Assembly (NCBI GenBank): GCA_934525625.1
Contig: CAKSZL010000001.1
Coordinates: forward strand, 186,001 to 250,000
Direction: 5' to 3'
DNA: 64,000 nt
Source of the DNA: an uncultured Burkholderiaceae bacterium
GTDB taxonomy: Bacteria; Pseudomonadota; Gammaproteobacteria; Burkholderiales; Burkholderiaceae_B
Each line of letters begins with the position of its first letter. Positions within the stretch are counted from its first letter, which is position 1. Under the pieces are notes generated by a model. That model saw nothing but the letters and a program-made list of their open reading frames with translations, had not been told where the DNA came from and ran no database searches. A program made the position numbers and the translations under genes. Below, piece by piece: positions 37,712-46,218 of this stretch.

Positions 37712-40129
37712 TTAATTCCTTACCGTATCAGCCACGCGGCTATCGACTTTCAACCCCACTCCGGACCACTGCCGCATGCCTTCGTGCAGGGCGTCCAGCA
37801 AGCGTTCCGGCGTCAGCGGCGTGTGCGAGACTTCCACTTTGTAGCCATAGGCATGCAAGGCGTCGTTGACCGCGTTGAACAGCACGGCGGGCGGGGCGAT
37901 GCCGCCGCCTTCGCCCACGCCCTTGGCGCCGAACTCGGTGTGCGGCGAAGGCGTGACAAAGTGGTCGATGCGCAGATTGGGCACTTCGGTGGCGCCGGGC
38001 ATAACGTAGTCGGCCAGCGTGGAAGCCAGGGGCGTGCCGAACTCGTCGTACGGCATTTCTTCGTACAGCGCCGTGCCTATGCCCTGGGCCACGCCGCCTA
38101 TGGTCTGGCCTTCCACCACCATGGGGTTGACCATGACGCCGCAGTCTTCGACGACGACGTAATCCAGAATTTCCACGCCGCCGGTTTCGGGGTCGATGGC
38201 CACGACCGCCGCCTGGCTGCAATAGGTGAAACAGCCGGTGTCCACCTTGGGCTTGTAGCCTTTGCTGATTTCCAGCCCTTCGGGGTCGGCGTCGGGCGGC
38301 AGTTTTTGCGGATTCAAGTACCAGGCGTCGGCGATCTCGGCGACGGAGACGGAACGCTCGCCCGCCCATACCGCGCCGTCGCGGAATTCGGCCTGGGTCT
38401 GGTCCACCTGCAGCATGTGCGCGCCTATCTTGACGAGGCGCGGCAGCAGCGCCTTACAGGCCACCGCCACGGCGCCGCCCGACATCACCAGCGAACGCGA
38501 GGCGTAGGTGCCGGTGGAATAGGGCGTGCGGCCGGTATCGCCATGCACCAGGCGGATGCGCGCGACGTCTATGCCCAGCACGTCGTTGCCGATCTGGGCG
38601 AACGTGGTTTCCATGCCCTGGCCGTGCGAATGAATGCCGGCGCGGATTTCCAGGCCGCCGTCCGGCAGGATGCGCACGTAGACCTGGTCGTAGCCCGGAA
38701 TGACGGGCGTGCCCCAGGCCGCGAACACCGACGTGCCGTGCGCCGATTGTTCGGTATAGGTGCCGAAGCCCACGCCTATCAGGCGGCCGTCGGCGCGCGG
38801 CTGCTTCTGGCGTTCGCGCCAGGCGCCCAGGTCCACCATTTCCAGGACGCGCTTGAGACTGGCCGGGTAATCGCCCCCGTCCATGTGTTTGTTGGTGACG
38901 TTGACGTAAGGCATCTGCTCGGGCTGCACCAGGTTTTCCATGCGCACTTGCCAGGGTTCGCGCCCCACTTCGCGCGCGATGGCGTCCATCAGCGATTCGA
39001 TGGCGAAGCACACCCCGGTGCGCGCCACGCCGCGATACGGCGTGAACGACGGCTTGTTGGTCGCCACGCAGCGCGTGACGCAGCGATAGCCGTCGAAGGC
39101 GTAGGGCCCGGGCAGATTGCCCACCGCCTGTCCGCCTTCCAGGCCCTGCGTGAACGGCCAGACGGAATAGGCGCCGCCGTTGATGGTGATCTTGGCGTCC
39201 AGCGCCAGCAGCCTGCCGGTATTGGAGATGTAGCCGGTCAGTTCGTAATGGTGTTCACGTGTGTTGGCGCCCGCGATCAAGTGTTCGCGGCGATCTTCCA
39301 GATAGCGGAAGGGGCGCTTGTAGGTTTTGGCCAGCCAGGCCACGCACAGCTCTTCCTGCTGCAAAATGCATTTGTAGCCGAAGCCGCCGCCCACATCGGG
39401 GGAAATCACGCGCACCTGTTCTTGCGACAGCCCTAGAAACTGGGCCAGCGCGGTACGGATGAGATGCGGCACCTGGGTCGAGGCGTAAACCACCAGTTGG
39501 TCTTGGGGGTGGTCCCAATACGCCATGACAGCCATGCCTTCCATGGGCAGCATGCATTGGCGCGCCAGGCTTACCGAGCGACGGACCACTTTGTCCGCCT
39601 TGGCGGACAGTTCGTCGAAGCGTTTGTCCACCGACAGCGTGACGAAGACGTTGTCCTTCCAGCCGTCGTGCATCAGGTTGTCGGTCGCCGCCATCGCGGT
39701 TTCGGCGTCCACGTAAACCGGCAGCTCGTCGTAGTCGACCTCTATCATTTCGGCGAGGTCTTCGGCCTCGGCGCGCGTGCGCGCCACGGCCATGGCCACG
39801 GGTTCGCCGACGAAGCGCACCTTGCCGTGCGCCAGCGGCGGCTGGCCCGACACCTGATAGCTGGGCAGCGTGGAGTCGGCCACGATGTCCTGGGCGTCGG
39901 GCATGGACGATCTGAAGTAGACATGGCCCGCCGCCTCGTCGGCGACGCGAGTGCCCGTTATGCGGGCATGCGCCAGCGGGCTGCGCAGAAAAGCCACTTC
40001 GCTCAGCCCCGGCATGCTCATGTTGGCGATGAAGTTTCCGCGCCCATGCAAGTGCCGCGCGTCTTCCTTGCGAAGCACGCGCGCACCGATGCCTTGACCG
40101 GATTCGGTCGAGCCATGCCTATCGTTCAT
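37712..40129 (-). CDS. Molybdenum hydroxylase large subunit (CoxL/XdhB-like, molybdopterin-cytosine type)
   Basis: 805 residues. The aldehyde-oxidase/xanthine-dehydrogenase a/b hammerhead is followed by the Mo-cofactor region: DVGGGFGYK, PYRGVARTG and the catalytic glutamate motif GAKGVGEGGGIA near the C-terminus. The CO-dehydrogenase loop (AYxCSFR) is absent, replaced by PYRGVART, so this is not a CO oxidiser. It more likely hydroxylates an N-heteroaromatic or oxidises an aldehyde. It is followed closely by the FAD and FeS subunits. TRAP binding protein lies 33 nt upstream. Confidence 0.9.
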   Translation of the reverse strand: MNDRHGSTESGQGIGARVLRKEDARHLHGRGNFIANMSMPGLSEVAFLRSPLAHARITGTRVADEAAGHVYFRSSMPDAQDIVADSTLPSYQVSGQPPLAHGKVRFVGEPVAMAVARTRAEAEDLAEMIEVDYDELPVYVDAETAMAATDNLMHDGWKDNVFVTLSVDKRFDELSAKADKVVRRSVSLARQCMLPMEGMAVMAYWDHPQDQLVVYASTQVPHLIRTALAQFLGLSQEQVRVISPDVGGGFGYKCILQQEELCVAWLAKTYKRPFRYLEDRREHLIAGANTREHHYELTGYISNTGRLLALDAKITINGGAYSVWPFTQGLEGGQAVGNLPGPYAFDGYRCVTRCVATNKPSFTPYRGVARTGVCFAIESLMDAIAREVGREPWQVRMENLVQPEQMPYVNVTNKHMDGGDYPASLKRVLEMVDLGAWRERQKQPRADGRLIGVGFGTYTEQSAHGTSVFAAWGTPVIPGYDQVYVRILPDGGLEIRAGIHSHGQGMETTFAQIGNDVLGIDVARIRLVHGDTGRTPYSTGTYASRSLVMSGGAVAVACKALLPRLVKIGAHMLQVDQTQAEFRDGAVWAGERSVSVAEIADAWYLNPQKLPPDADPEGLEISKGYKPKVDTGCFTYCSQAAVVAIDPETGGVEILDYVVVEDCGVMVNPMVVEGQTIGGVAQGIGTALYEEMPYDEFGTPLASTLADYVMPGATEVPNLRIDHFVTPSPHTEFGAKGVGEGGGIAPPAVLFNAVNDALHAYGYKVEVSHTPLTPERLLDALHEGMRQWSGVGLKVDSRVADTVRN

Positions 40130-40162
40130 ATCGTCTCCTGCTCATTCAAACCAACGGCTCCA

Positions 40163-41257
40163 TCAACGCTTGCTGACCGCATTGAACGTGTAGTTGTCCA
40201 ACGCGTTTTCGGAAACGCGGAACCAACTGACTTCGGCCTCTTGGAATTTCTTCCATTCGGGGTAGATCTTGGCGAAATCCGGGTTCTTGTCGGACAGTTC
40301 CGTCCACAGTTCCTGGGTCGCCTTGTAGGAGGCGTCCATGACGTCTCGCGGGAAGTAATTAAGCTTGGCGCCGGCGGCCACCAGCTTGCGCAGCGCCGCG
40401 GGGTTGGCCGCGTCGTAGTGCGCCAGCATGCGCATGGTCTGCTCGTTGCAGGCGCATTCGAAGGCGGCCTTGTAGCGGTCGGGCAGCGCCTTCCAGGCGT
40501 CGGCGTTGACCATGGTGCTGATCGACGCGCTGCCTTCCCACCAGCCAGGCGCGTAGTAGAACGGCGCCACTTTGTTGAAGCCCAGCTTTTCGTCGTCGTA
40601 CGGGCCTATCCATTCGGCCGCGTCGATCACGCCGCGCTCGAGCGAGGGATAGATGTCGCCGGGCGGAATCTGCTGCGGAATCACGCCGAGCTTGGACATG
40701 ATCATGCCGCCGATGCCGCCGATGCGCATCTTCAGGCCTTTCAGGTCGTCCACCGACTTGATCTCTTTACGATACCAGCCGCCCATCTGCACGCCCACGT
40801 TGCCGCAGACGAAGTTGACGATGTTGTGCTTGGCATACATCTCGCGCAGCAGTTGGAGGCCGCCGCCGTATTGCACCCAGGCGTTGTGCTGGCGCGCGTT
40901 GAGGCCGAACGACAGGCCGGTGTCGAAAGCCACCGCCGTGTTGGTGCCGATGTGCGCGGCGCTGAGCACGTGGTTGCACTCGACGGTGCCGTTGCTGACC
41001 GATTCCATGTTTTGCGCATAGGGCACCAGTTCGCCGCCGGGGAACGGGCGGATCTCGAACTTGCCTTCGGTCAGTTCGGACACCCGCTTACACAGCTCTT
41101 CGGCCGAGCCGTAGATGGTGTCCAGGCTTTTGGGCCAGCCGGTGGACATGCGCCAGCGTACCGCGGGCGCTTCCTGGGCAATGGCCGGGAAGCCAACCGC
41201 CGCTACCCCCACCCCTGTCGTCGCGGCCGCATGCCTTAAAAATCGACGTCTTTCCAT
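40163..41257 (-). CDS. TRAP transporter binding protein with Tat signal (DctP-like)
   Basis: 364 residues. The N-terminus MERRRFLRHAAATTGVGVAA is a twin-arginine-like signal. The mature protein contains VRWRMSTGWPKSLDTIYGSAEELCKRVSELT, typical of the TRAP family branch for 2-oxo acids and chloroaromatics. LKMRIGGIGGMIMSKLGVIPQQIPPGDIYP is the ligand-pocket region. AGGAGAAATAC precedes the ATG. It is the first gene of the minus-strand array and its cognate permeases are probably those at 30637-32908. Divergent from the dioxygenase operon over a shared operator region. Confidence 0.9.
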   Translation of the reverse strand: MERRRFLRHAAATTGVGVAAVGFPAIAQEAPAVRWRMSTGWPKSLDTIYGSAEELCKRVSELTEGKFEIRPFPGGELVPYAQNMESVSNGTVECNHVLSAAHIGTNTAVAFDTGLSFGLNARQHNAWVQYGGGLQLLREMYAKHNIVNFVCGNVGVQMGGWYRKEIKSVDDLKGLKMRIGGIGGMIMSKLGVIPQQIPPGDIYPSLERGVIDAAEWIGPYDDEKLGFNKVAPFYYAPGWWEGSASISTMVNADAWKALPDRYKAAFECACNEQTMRMLAHYDAANPAALRKLVAAGAKLNYFPRDVMDASYKATQELWTELSDKNPDFAKIYPEWKKFQEAEVSWFRVSENALDNYTFNAVSKR

Positions 41258-41312
41258 GTATTTCTCCTCATGTCGAGAAAAGCACAAATTCGTGCGGTTT
41301 GCTTCCAAAACT

Positions 41313-41347
41313 AATCAGCATGCTGATTTATTTGCAAGTATGCTGAT
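41313..41347. promoter_or_regulatory. Tandem MarR-type operators on the TRAP side
   Basis: A perfect 16-bp palindrome AATCAGCATGCTGATT (41313-41328) is followed by a half-conserved copy CAAGTATGCTGA (41335-41346), 56 bp before the TRAP binding-protein start. Confidence 0.75.
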
Positions 41348-41559
41348 GACTATTTTTGGTGTCAACGAGGGTAAATACGGATACATAAATATTGTATACA
41401 ATATTCTTATTACCATCTTACCTTAAAATTATCGCTCGACCGAATAATTATAATAAACAATTGATTTAGTTACGAATCGGCGCAATATATATAAAAACAT
41501 AGCGCTGTATCCCGATCGAACTCTCTAGTAAAAACCCTAGTTTTTAGATGCTAAAATAT

Positions 41560-41592
41560 ACAGCATACTGACTATATTAATCAGCATACTTA
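41560..41592. promoter_or_regulatory. Tandem MarR-type operators on the dioxygenase side
   Basis: ACAGCATACTGA (41560-41571) and TCAGCATACTTA (41581-41592) are spaced two helical turns apart. They end 14 bp before the ferredoxin start, a position where bound repressor would block transcription. Confidence 0.75.
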
Positions 41593-41606
41593 GGAATTTT
41601 TCGGCT

Positions 41607-41912
41607 ATGGAATGGATAAGAATCGCAGCGGTCGGACAGGTCGAAGAAGACGCCTCGCTGGCGCTGGACGTGCAGGGCAAAAAGCTGGCGCTGCACCATA
41701 GCGAAGGCGAATACTTCGTGACCGACAACATCTGTACGCACCAATACGCGCTGCTGTCCGACGGCTATATAGAAGACGGCTGCGTCGAATGCCCGCTGCA
41801 CCAGGCGCAGTTCGATCTGCGCACGGGCAAGGCCCTGAGCGCCCCCGCCACCGTCGACATCCAGGTCTACCCCGTCAAGGTGGAAGGCGAAGACATCCTG
41901 GTTTCCCTGTAA
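41607..41912 (+). CDS. Rieske-type ferredoxin of a ring-hydroxylating dioxygenase
   Basis: 101 residues. The Rieske centre is CTHQYALL (CxH) and CPLHQAQFD (CxxH). It carries electrons from the reductase encoded next to the terminal oxygenase. Length and motifs match naphthalene/biphenyl-type ferredoxins. First gene of the dioxygenase operon, directly behind two operators. Confidence 0.92.
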   Translation: MEWIRIAAVGQVEEDASLALDVQGKKLALHHSEGEYFVTDNICTHQYALLSDGYIEDGCVECPLHQAQFDLRTGKALSAPATVDIQVYPVKVEGEDILVSL

Positions 41913-41946
41913 CGCGCATTCGTTTGCCTACCTCTTGGCGTCCATC

Positions 41947-43221
41947 ATGAACACCCAGGCTCTCACCACATCCGTTCTCATCGTCGGCGCGGGGCAGGCG
42001 GCAGCGGTCGCCGCCGCCACGCTGCGCCAACTGGGCTATGCGGACAGCATCCTCATGGTCGGCCAGGAGGCCCACCCGCCCTACGAAAGGCCGCCGCTCT
42101 CCAAGGAAGCGCTGGCGGCGCCGGCCGGCATGGAGCCGGAAATCGCCGTACAGCCCGCCGATTTCTACGACACGCAAAACATTGCCACACGCTGGTCCAC
42201 CCGCGTCGTCAGCCTGGACGTTCAGGCGCGCCGGGCCCGCTTGTCGGACGGCGCCGACGTCGCCTTCGAGCACTGCATCCTGGCCACGGGCGGCCGGGCG
42301 CGGCAACTGCCCGGCCTGCCGGCCAACCCGCCCCTCGTGCATTACCTGCGCACGCTGGAAGACGCCGCCGCCATACGCCAGGCTTTCGCGCAAGGCGGCA
42401 GCGTCGCCGTGCTGGGCGGCGGTTTTCTGGGCCTGGAAGTCGCCTCGACCGCGCGGCAGCTAGGCCTGGAAGCCACCATCGTCGAGCAGGAACCGCGCCT
42501 GCTGGCCCGCGCCGTGCCCGAAATCTTTTCCAACTGGCTGTCGAACCGCGCGCAAGCGGCCGGCGTTCGCCTGCACCTGGGCCAGCGCATGGAATCGTGC
42601 CAAGCCGGCGCCGACGGCGTCGCGCTGGCGCTGGCGCTGGCCGGCGGCGCGCAGCTTACAGCCGACACCGCCGTGGTCTCGATAGGCCTGGAGCCCGAAA
42701 CCGAACTGGCGCGCGATGCCGGCCTGGCCATACACCCCGGCAACCGGGGCATAGAAGTCAACGCGCAATGCCGCGCCAGCCAGCCCGGCATCTACGCCAT
42801 CGGCGACTGCACCAGCCAGATGCTGCCCGGCTGCGATGCGGCCATCCGCCTGGAGTCGTGGCAGAACGCTAACGAACAGGCGCGCATCGCGGCCCACGCC
42901 ATCGCCGGCCAGGAGGCCGCCCCCGCCGCCCTGCCCTGGTTCTGGACGGACCAGTTCGGCTGCAACATCCAGATGCTGGGCCTGCTGCAACCCGGCCTGC
43001 AATTCCACGTGCGCGGCGACATGGCCGTGGACGAACCGAATCCGCAGTTCCTCATTCTGGGCCTGGCCGACGGCCGAGCCGTATACGCCTTGTCGGTCAA
43101 CGCCGCCAAGGATTTGCGCGCCTTGCGTTCCCTCGTCGAACAACGGCGCCCGGTGGATGCCTCCGCCTTCCTCGACCCGGCCGTTTCCCTGCGCGCTTTC
43201 GCCAAGGCGCAGACGGCCTGA
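41947..43221 (+). CDS. NADH:ferredoxin reductase of the dioxygenase
   Basis: 424 residues of the glutathione-reductase-like class (BphA4/AndAa type). FAD motif VLIVGAGQAAAVAAATLRQLG, NAD motif VAVLGGGFLGLEVASTARQLG and the second FAD site GIYAIGDCTSQ, with YERPPLSKE after the first motif. It transfers electrons from NADH to the Rieske ferredoxin. The ATG at 41947 was preferred to a TTG four codons earlier. Confidence 0.92.
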   Translation: MNTQALTTSVLIVGAGQAAAVAAATLRQLGYADSILMVGQEAHPPYERPPLSKEALAAPAGMEPEIAVQPADFYDTQNIATRWSTRVVSLDVQARRARLSDGADVAFEHCILATGGRARQLPGLPANPPLVHYLRTLEDAAAIRQAFAQGGSVAVLGGGFLGLEVASTARQLGLEATIVEQEPRLLARAVPEIFSNWLSNRAQAAGVRLHLGQRMESCQAGADGVALALALAGGAQLTADTAVVSIGLEPETELARDAGLAIHPGNRGIEVNAQCRASQPGIYAIGDCTSQMLPGCDAAIRLESWQNANEQARIAAHAIAGQEAAPAALPWFWTDQFGCNIQMLGLLQPGLQFHVRGDMAVDEPNPQFLILGLADGRAVYALSVNAAKDLRALRSLVEQRRPVDASAFLDPAVSLRAFAKAQTA

Positions 43222-43258
43222 ACGCAAACGGACACGCCTCTTTTTCAGGAGATACGCC

Positions 43259-44548
43259 ATGTATCAATCGCAAAACGTCATTGGACAAACCGTGGGCCGC
43301 AAAGACGGTCCGCTTTCTCAATACAAATGGCCCGAAGGCGGGCTGCAGTACATTCCCGACTGGGTCTACACCAGCCAGGAGGTCTACGACCTGGAGATGG
43401 ATCGCATCTTCCATGGCGACACCTGGAACTTCGTCGCGCTGGAAGCGGAGATTCCCAACCCCGGCGACTACAAGCGCTCTTACGTCGGCGCCGCGCCCGT
43501 CATCGTCTCGCGCGCCGAGGACGGCACGCTGCACGTGTTCGAGAACCGCTGCGCCCACCGCGGCGCCGAGTTCTGTCGCGTCCCCAAGGGCAACACCAAT
43601 GAATTCGTCTGCCCCTACCACCAGTGGTCGTACAACCTGAAAGGCGATCTGCAAGGCGTTCCGTTCCGGCGCGGCGTCAACAAGGAAGGCGGCATGCCCA
43701 AGGACTTCCGCCCGCAAGACCACGGCCTGCTCAAGCTGAACGTCACCACGCTGAACGGCGTCATCTTCGCTTCGTACTCGGACAAGGTCGAACCCATAGA
43801 GGAATACCTGACGCCGGAAATCCTGGAGGACTTCCGCGTGGCCTTCCCGGGCAAGCCGCTGAAGATTCTGGGCTACTACCGCAACGAGCTGCCCTGCAAC
43901 TGGAAGATGTACCACGAGAACCTGAAGGATCCCTACCACGCCACGCTGCTGCATTCCTTCCTGGTGGTGTTCGGCCTGCTGGTGGCGGGCAACAAGTCCA
44001 TCATGCTGTCCGACAGCGTGCACGGCCGCCACGGCTACATGGGGTCGGCGAAAACCGACGATTTGTACGCCGAGGTCAATCCCGACACCAAGAAGGAAAT
44101 GCGCTCCTTCCACGAAGGCATGCGCCTGCGCGACGAGCGTTTCCTGCACTTCGTCAAGGAATTCGATTCGCCGTGGTCCGTCACCATGCAAACCATCTGG
44201 CCCAACCTGATCGTGCAGCGCGAGATGAACACGCTGGGCGTGCGGCAAATCATCCCCAACGGCCCCAACAGCCAGATCATGCAATGGACGATGTTCGGCT
44301 ACGAGGACGACACCGAGGAAATGACCCAGCACCGGCTGCGCCAGGGCAACCTGATGGGGCCGTCGGGCTTTCTGGGCCTGGAAGACAACGAGGCCATGAA
44401 GTTCGTGCAAGAAGGCGTGCGGCGTTCCAGTACCGATTTGAACGTCCTGAAGCTGGACGGCGACCGCATCGGCACCTCGCCCACCCTGATCTCCGAGGCG
44501 TCCATCCGCGCCATGTACCAGTATTACCGCAGCGTCATGGGATTCTAA
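43259..44548 (+). CDS. Ring-hydroxylating dioxygenase alpha subunit (anthranilate/salicylate-type)
   Basis: 429 residues. The Rieske centre is CAHRGAEFC (near 99) and CPYHQWSYN (near 118). The mononuclear iron site is in NWKMYHENLKDPYHATLLH (near 214), which supplies the bridging Asp and two His. IFHGDTWNFVALEAEIPNPGD is common to AndAc/salicylate-hydroxylase alpha subunits. AGGAG 8 nt upstream supports the start. The substrate is likely an aromatic carboxylate; the MarR-linked decarboxylase-type gene supports this. Exact substrate unknown. Confidence 0.92.
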   Translation: MYQSQNVIGQTVGRKDGPLSQYKWPEGGLQYIPDWVYTSQEVYDLEMDRIFHGDTWNFVALEAEIPNPGDYKRSYVGAAPVIVSRAEDGTLHVFENRCAHRGAEFCRVPKGNTNEFVCPYHQWSYNLKGDLQGVPFRRGVNKEGGMPKDFRPQDHGLLKLNVTTLNGVIFASYSDKVEPIEEYLTPEILEDFRVAFPGKPLKILGYYRNELPCNWKMYHENLKDPYHATLLHSFLVVFGLLVAGNKSIMLSDSVHGRHGYMGSAKTDDLYAEVNPDTKKEMRSFHEGMRLRDERFLHFVKEFDSPWSVTMQTIWPNLIVQREMNTLGVRQIIPNGPNSQIMQWTMFGYEDDTEEMTQHRLRQGNLMGPSGFLGLEDNEAMKFVQEGVRRSSTDLNVLKLDGDRIGTSPTLISEASIRAMYQYYRSVMGF

Positions 44549-44552
44549 AATC

Positions 44553-45083
44553 ATGCATACGTCGACCAAACCCTTCAATCACTACGTCGCCTCGAAAACC
44601 GACCCGGCCGCCTGCCGCGAGCTGCGCCTGGACCTGGAAGCCTTTCACGCCGAGTACTGCGCCGCACTGGACAACAACGACGTCGAGAAATGGCCCGACT
44701 TCTTCTGCGAAGACGCGCTGTACCGCATTACCGCGCGCGAGAACGCCGCGCACGGCCTGCCCGTCGGCCTGGTCTACGCCGAAGGCCGCGACATGATGAT
44801 GGATCGCGCCACCGCCATCGCCCACACGCAGATGTTCGCGCCGCGCTATACCCAGCATATGGTCAGCAACCTGCGCATCGTCGAGATGCACGACGACGGC
44901 CGCATCGAGGCCGAGGCCAACTTCCTGCTGCTGCAAACGCTGGTGGAAGGCCCTTCGACGGTGCACTTGACGGGCCGCTACTACGACACCTTCGTGCGCG
45001 AGAACGGCCGCCTGCTGCTCAAGGAGCGCCAGGCGATTTACGACACGGCTATTCTGGCAAACGATTTGGTTTACCCCGTGTAA
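44553..45083 (+). CDS. Ring-hydroxylating dioxygenase beta subunit
   Basis: 176 residues with the NTF2-like fold of small dioxygenase subunits: YCAALDNNDVEKWPDFFCEDALYRITARENAA start and the late TGRYYDTFVRENGRLLLKERQAIYDTA. It forms the alpha3-beta3 oxygenase with the alpha subunit encoded 4 nt upstream. A long inverted repeat follows its stop. Confidence 0.92.
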   Translation: MHTSTKPFNHYVASKTDPAACRELRLDLEAFHAEYCAALDNNDVEKWPDFFCEDALYRITARENAAHGLPVGLVYAEGRDMMMDRATAIAHTQMFAPRYTQHMVSNLRIVEMHDDGRIEAEANFLLLQTLVEGPSTVHLTGRYYDTFVRENGRLLLKERQAIYDTAILANDLVYPV

Positions 45084-45109
45084 TCATCTTGCGGGATAAA
45101 TGCTAACCC

Positions 45110-45240
45110 GCCCGTAGCCGGGCGAAGCCCTATCGCGGCCCAGGTTCTTCGGCTCGGGCACTCCAGCATGTGCCCTCGGCCCGCTACGCGGGCTTCCCTC
45201 ACTCCAATGTGCCGCGATAGGGCTTCGCCCGGCTACGGGC
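45110..45240. repeat. Long-arm inverted repeat with conserved core (copy C)
   Basis: Perfect 30-bp arms (45110-45139, 45211-45240; outer part GCCCGTAGCCGGGCGAAGCC) flank a 71-nt centre that is nearly identical to the centre at 28794-28863. The right arm contains the last codon and stop of the convergent M23 peptidase gene. There is no T-run after the stem. Confidence 0.92.
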
Positions 45241-46090
45241 TGGACGCTTGAGAATCATCGAACGCCCCGATGAAGATGGCCGGGTCCACGCGCGCGTCGT
45301 TCAGGCTGACGTTCCAGTGCAGGTGCGGCCCGGTGGCCCGGCCGGTGGCGCCGACCTTGCCCAGCGTTTCGCCGCGCGCGAGTGTCTGGCCCACCTTCAC
45401 GCCGATCTCGGACAAATGGCAGAACATGCTGATGAAGCCCTGGCCGTGATCGACGAACACCGTCTTGCCGTTGAAGAAGTAATCGCCCACCAGAATCACC
45501 TTGCCCGCCGCCGGCGCCTTCACCGGCGTGCCGGCTGGCGAGGCGAAGTCCAGGCCGGAATGGGGGTTGCGCGGCTCGCCGTTGAAGAACCGCCGCAGGC
45601 CGAAGGGGCTGGACAAGCGCCCCGGCACCGGGCGGTCCAGCATGACGTTGCTGGGCAGGCCCGGGCTGAACCGCCGGTACGCCGCCTGCTGTTCGTCGCG
45701 CTCGCGCTCGAAGCGTTTCAGGTTTTCCGGGCTGGGATTAACGTGCTGCGGGTTCTTCACCGTGATGTGCTGGGCGACGTATTTCTTGCTGCCCACCCGG
45801 AAGTCCAGGCCGTGCCGCGCGCCGTCCTGCTCCACCGTCAGCGTCTGTGTCGAGCCGGGCGGGGTGTCCAGCGAGATGCCCGCCACCGCTATCCACTCCC
45901 CGGACGCTTCGCGCAGCACCATGACCCGGCGCTCGCCCAAGTGCGCCACCGGGGCCTGGGGCGCCTGCCCCAGTTGCACCACCGCCACCCCGCCCGGCAC
46001 GGGCTTGTTCAGCATGCGGGTAATGTAACCTTCGGCACGTACCGCCGCCGACACGGCCAACAACGCAAAAAACAGCAGAATCCTGGGCAT
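45233..46090 (-). CDS. M23-family (LytM-like) peptidase, exported
   Basis: 285 residues with signal peptide MPRILLFFALLAVSAAVRA. The C-terminal LytM domain has the zinc ligands in NPHSGLDFASPAGTPVKAP (HxxxD) and GPHLHWNVSLN (HxH). Cell-wall endopeptidase acting on peptidoglycan cross-links, or a degenerate activator of amidases; both HxxxD and HxH are present, so it is probably active. The start at 46090 was chosen for the signal peptide. Divergent from the phosphate transporter. Confidence 0.9.
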   Translation of the reverse strand: MPRILLFFALLAVSAAVRAEGYITRMLNKPVPGGVAVVQLGQAPQAPVAHLGERRVMVLREASGEWIAVAGISLDTPPGSTQTLTVEQDGARHGLDFRVGSKKYVAQHITVKNPQHVNPSPENLKRFERERDEQQAAYRRFSPGLPSNVMLDRPVPGRLSSPFGLRRFFNGEPRNPHSGLDFASPAGTPVKAPAAGKVILVGDYFFNGKTVFVDHGQGFISMFCHLSEIGVKVGQTLARGETLGKVGATGRATGPHLHWNVSLNDARVDPAIFIGAFDDSQASSP

Positions 46091-46218
46091 GGGGCGCCTC
46101 TCGCTTACCTTTTTCCTGAATGCCCGTAACTGTAACGCGGCCAGAGAAAATCCACAGCCGGGCACACGCGGCGTCATGAATCTGTAATAATTGCACGTCT
46201 CCGCAATAAGCCCCCATC

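Larger units (their letters stand above)
41258..41606. promoter_or_regulatory. AT-rich divergent control region (TRAP/Mo-hydroxylase and dioxygenase operons)
   Basis: 349 bp, strikingly AT-rich against the GC-rich genome, with no gene. It contains four copies of a TCAGYATRCTGA-like palindrome: two near the TRAP side (41315-41326, 41335-41346) and two near the ferredoxin start (41560-41571, 41581-41592). The same motif recurs at the amidohydrolase and marR promoters. Confidence 0.8.

Noticed and set aside
37712..40129. Annotation as carbon monoxide dehydrogenase
   Set aside because: The AYxCSFR active-site loop of CoxL is missing; PYRGVART is present instead, so a general molybdenum-hydroxylase call is safer.
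45110..45240. Plain intrinsic terminator
   Set aside because: The stem is 30 bp with a 71-nt loop and no T-run follows; the loop is shared with a distant copy, which an ordinary terminator would not show.
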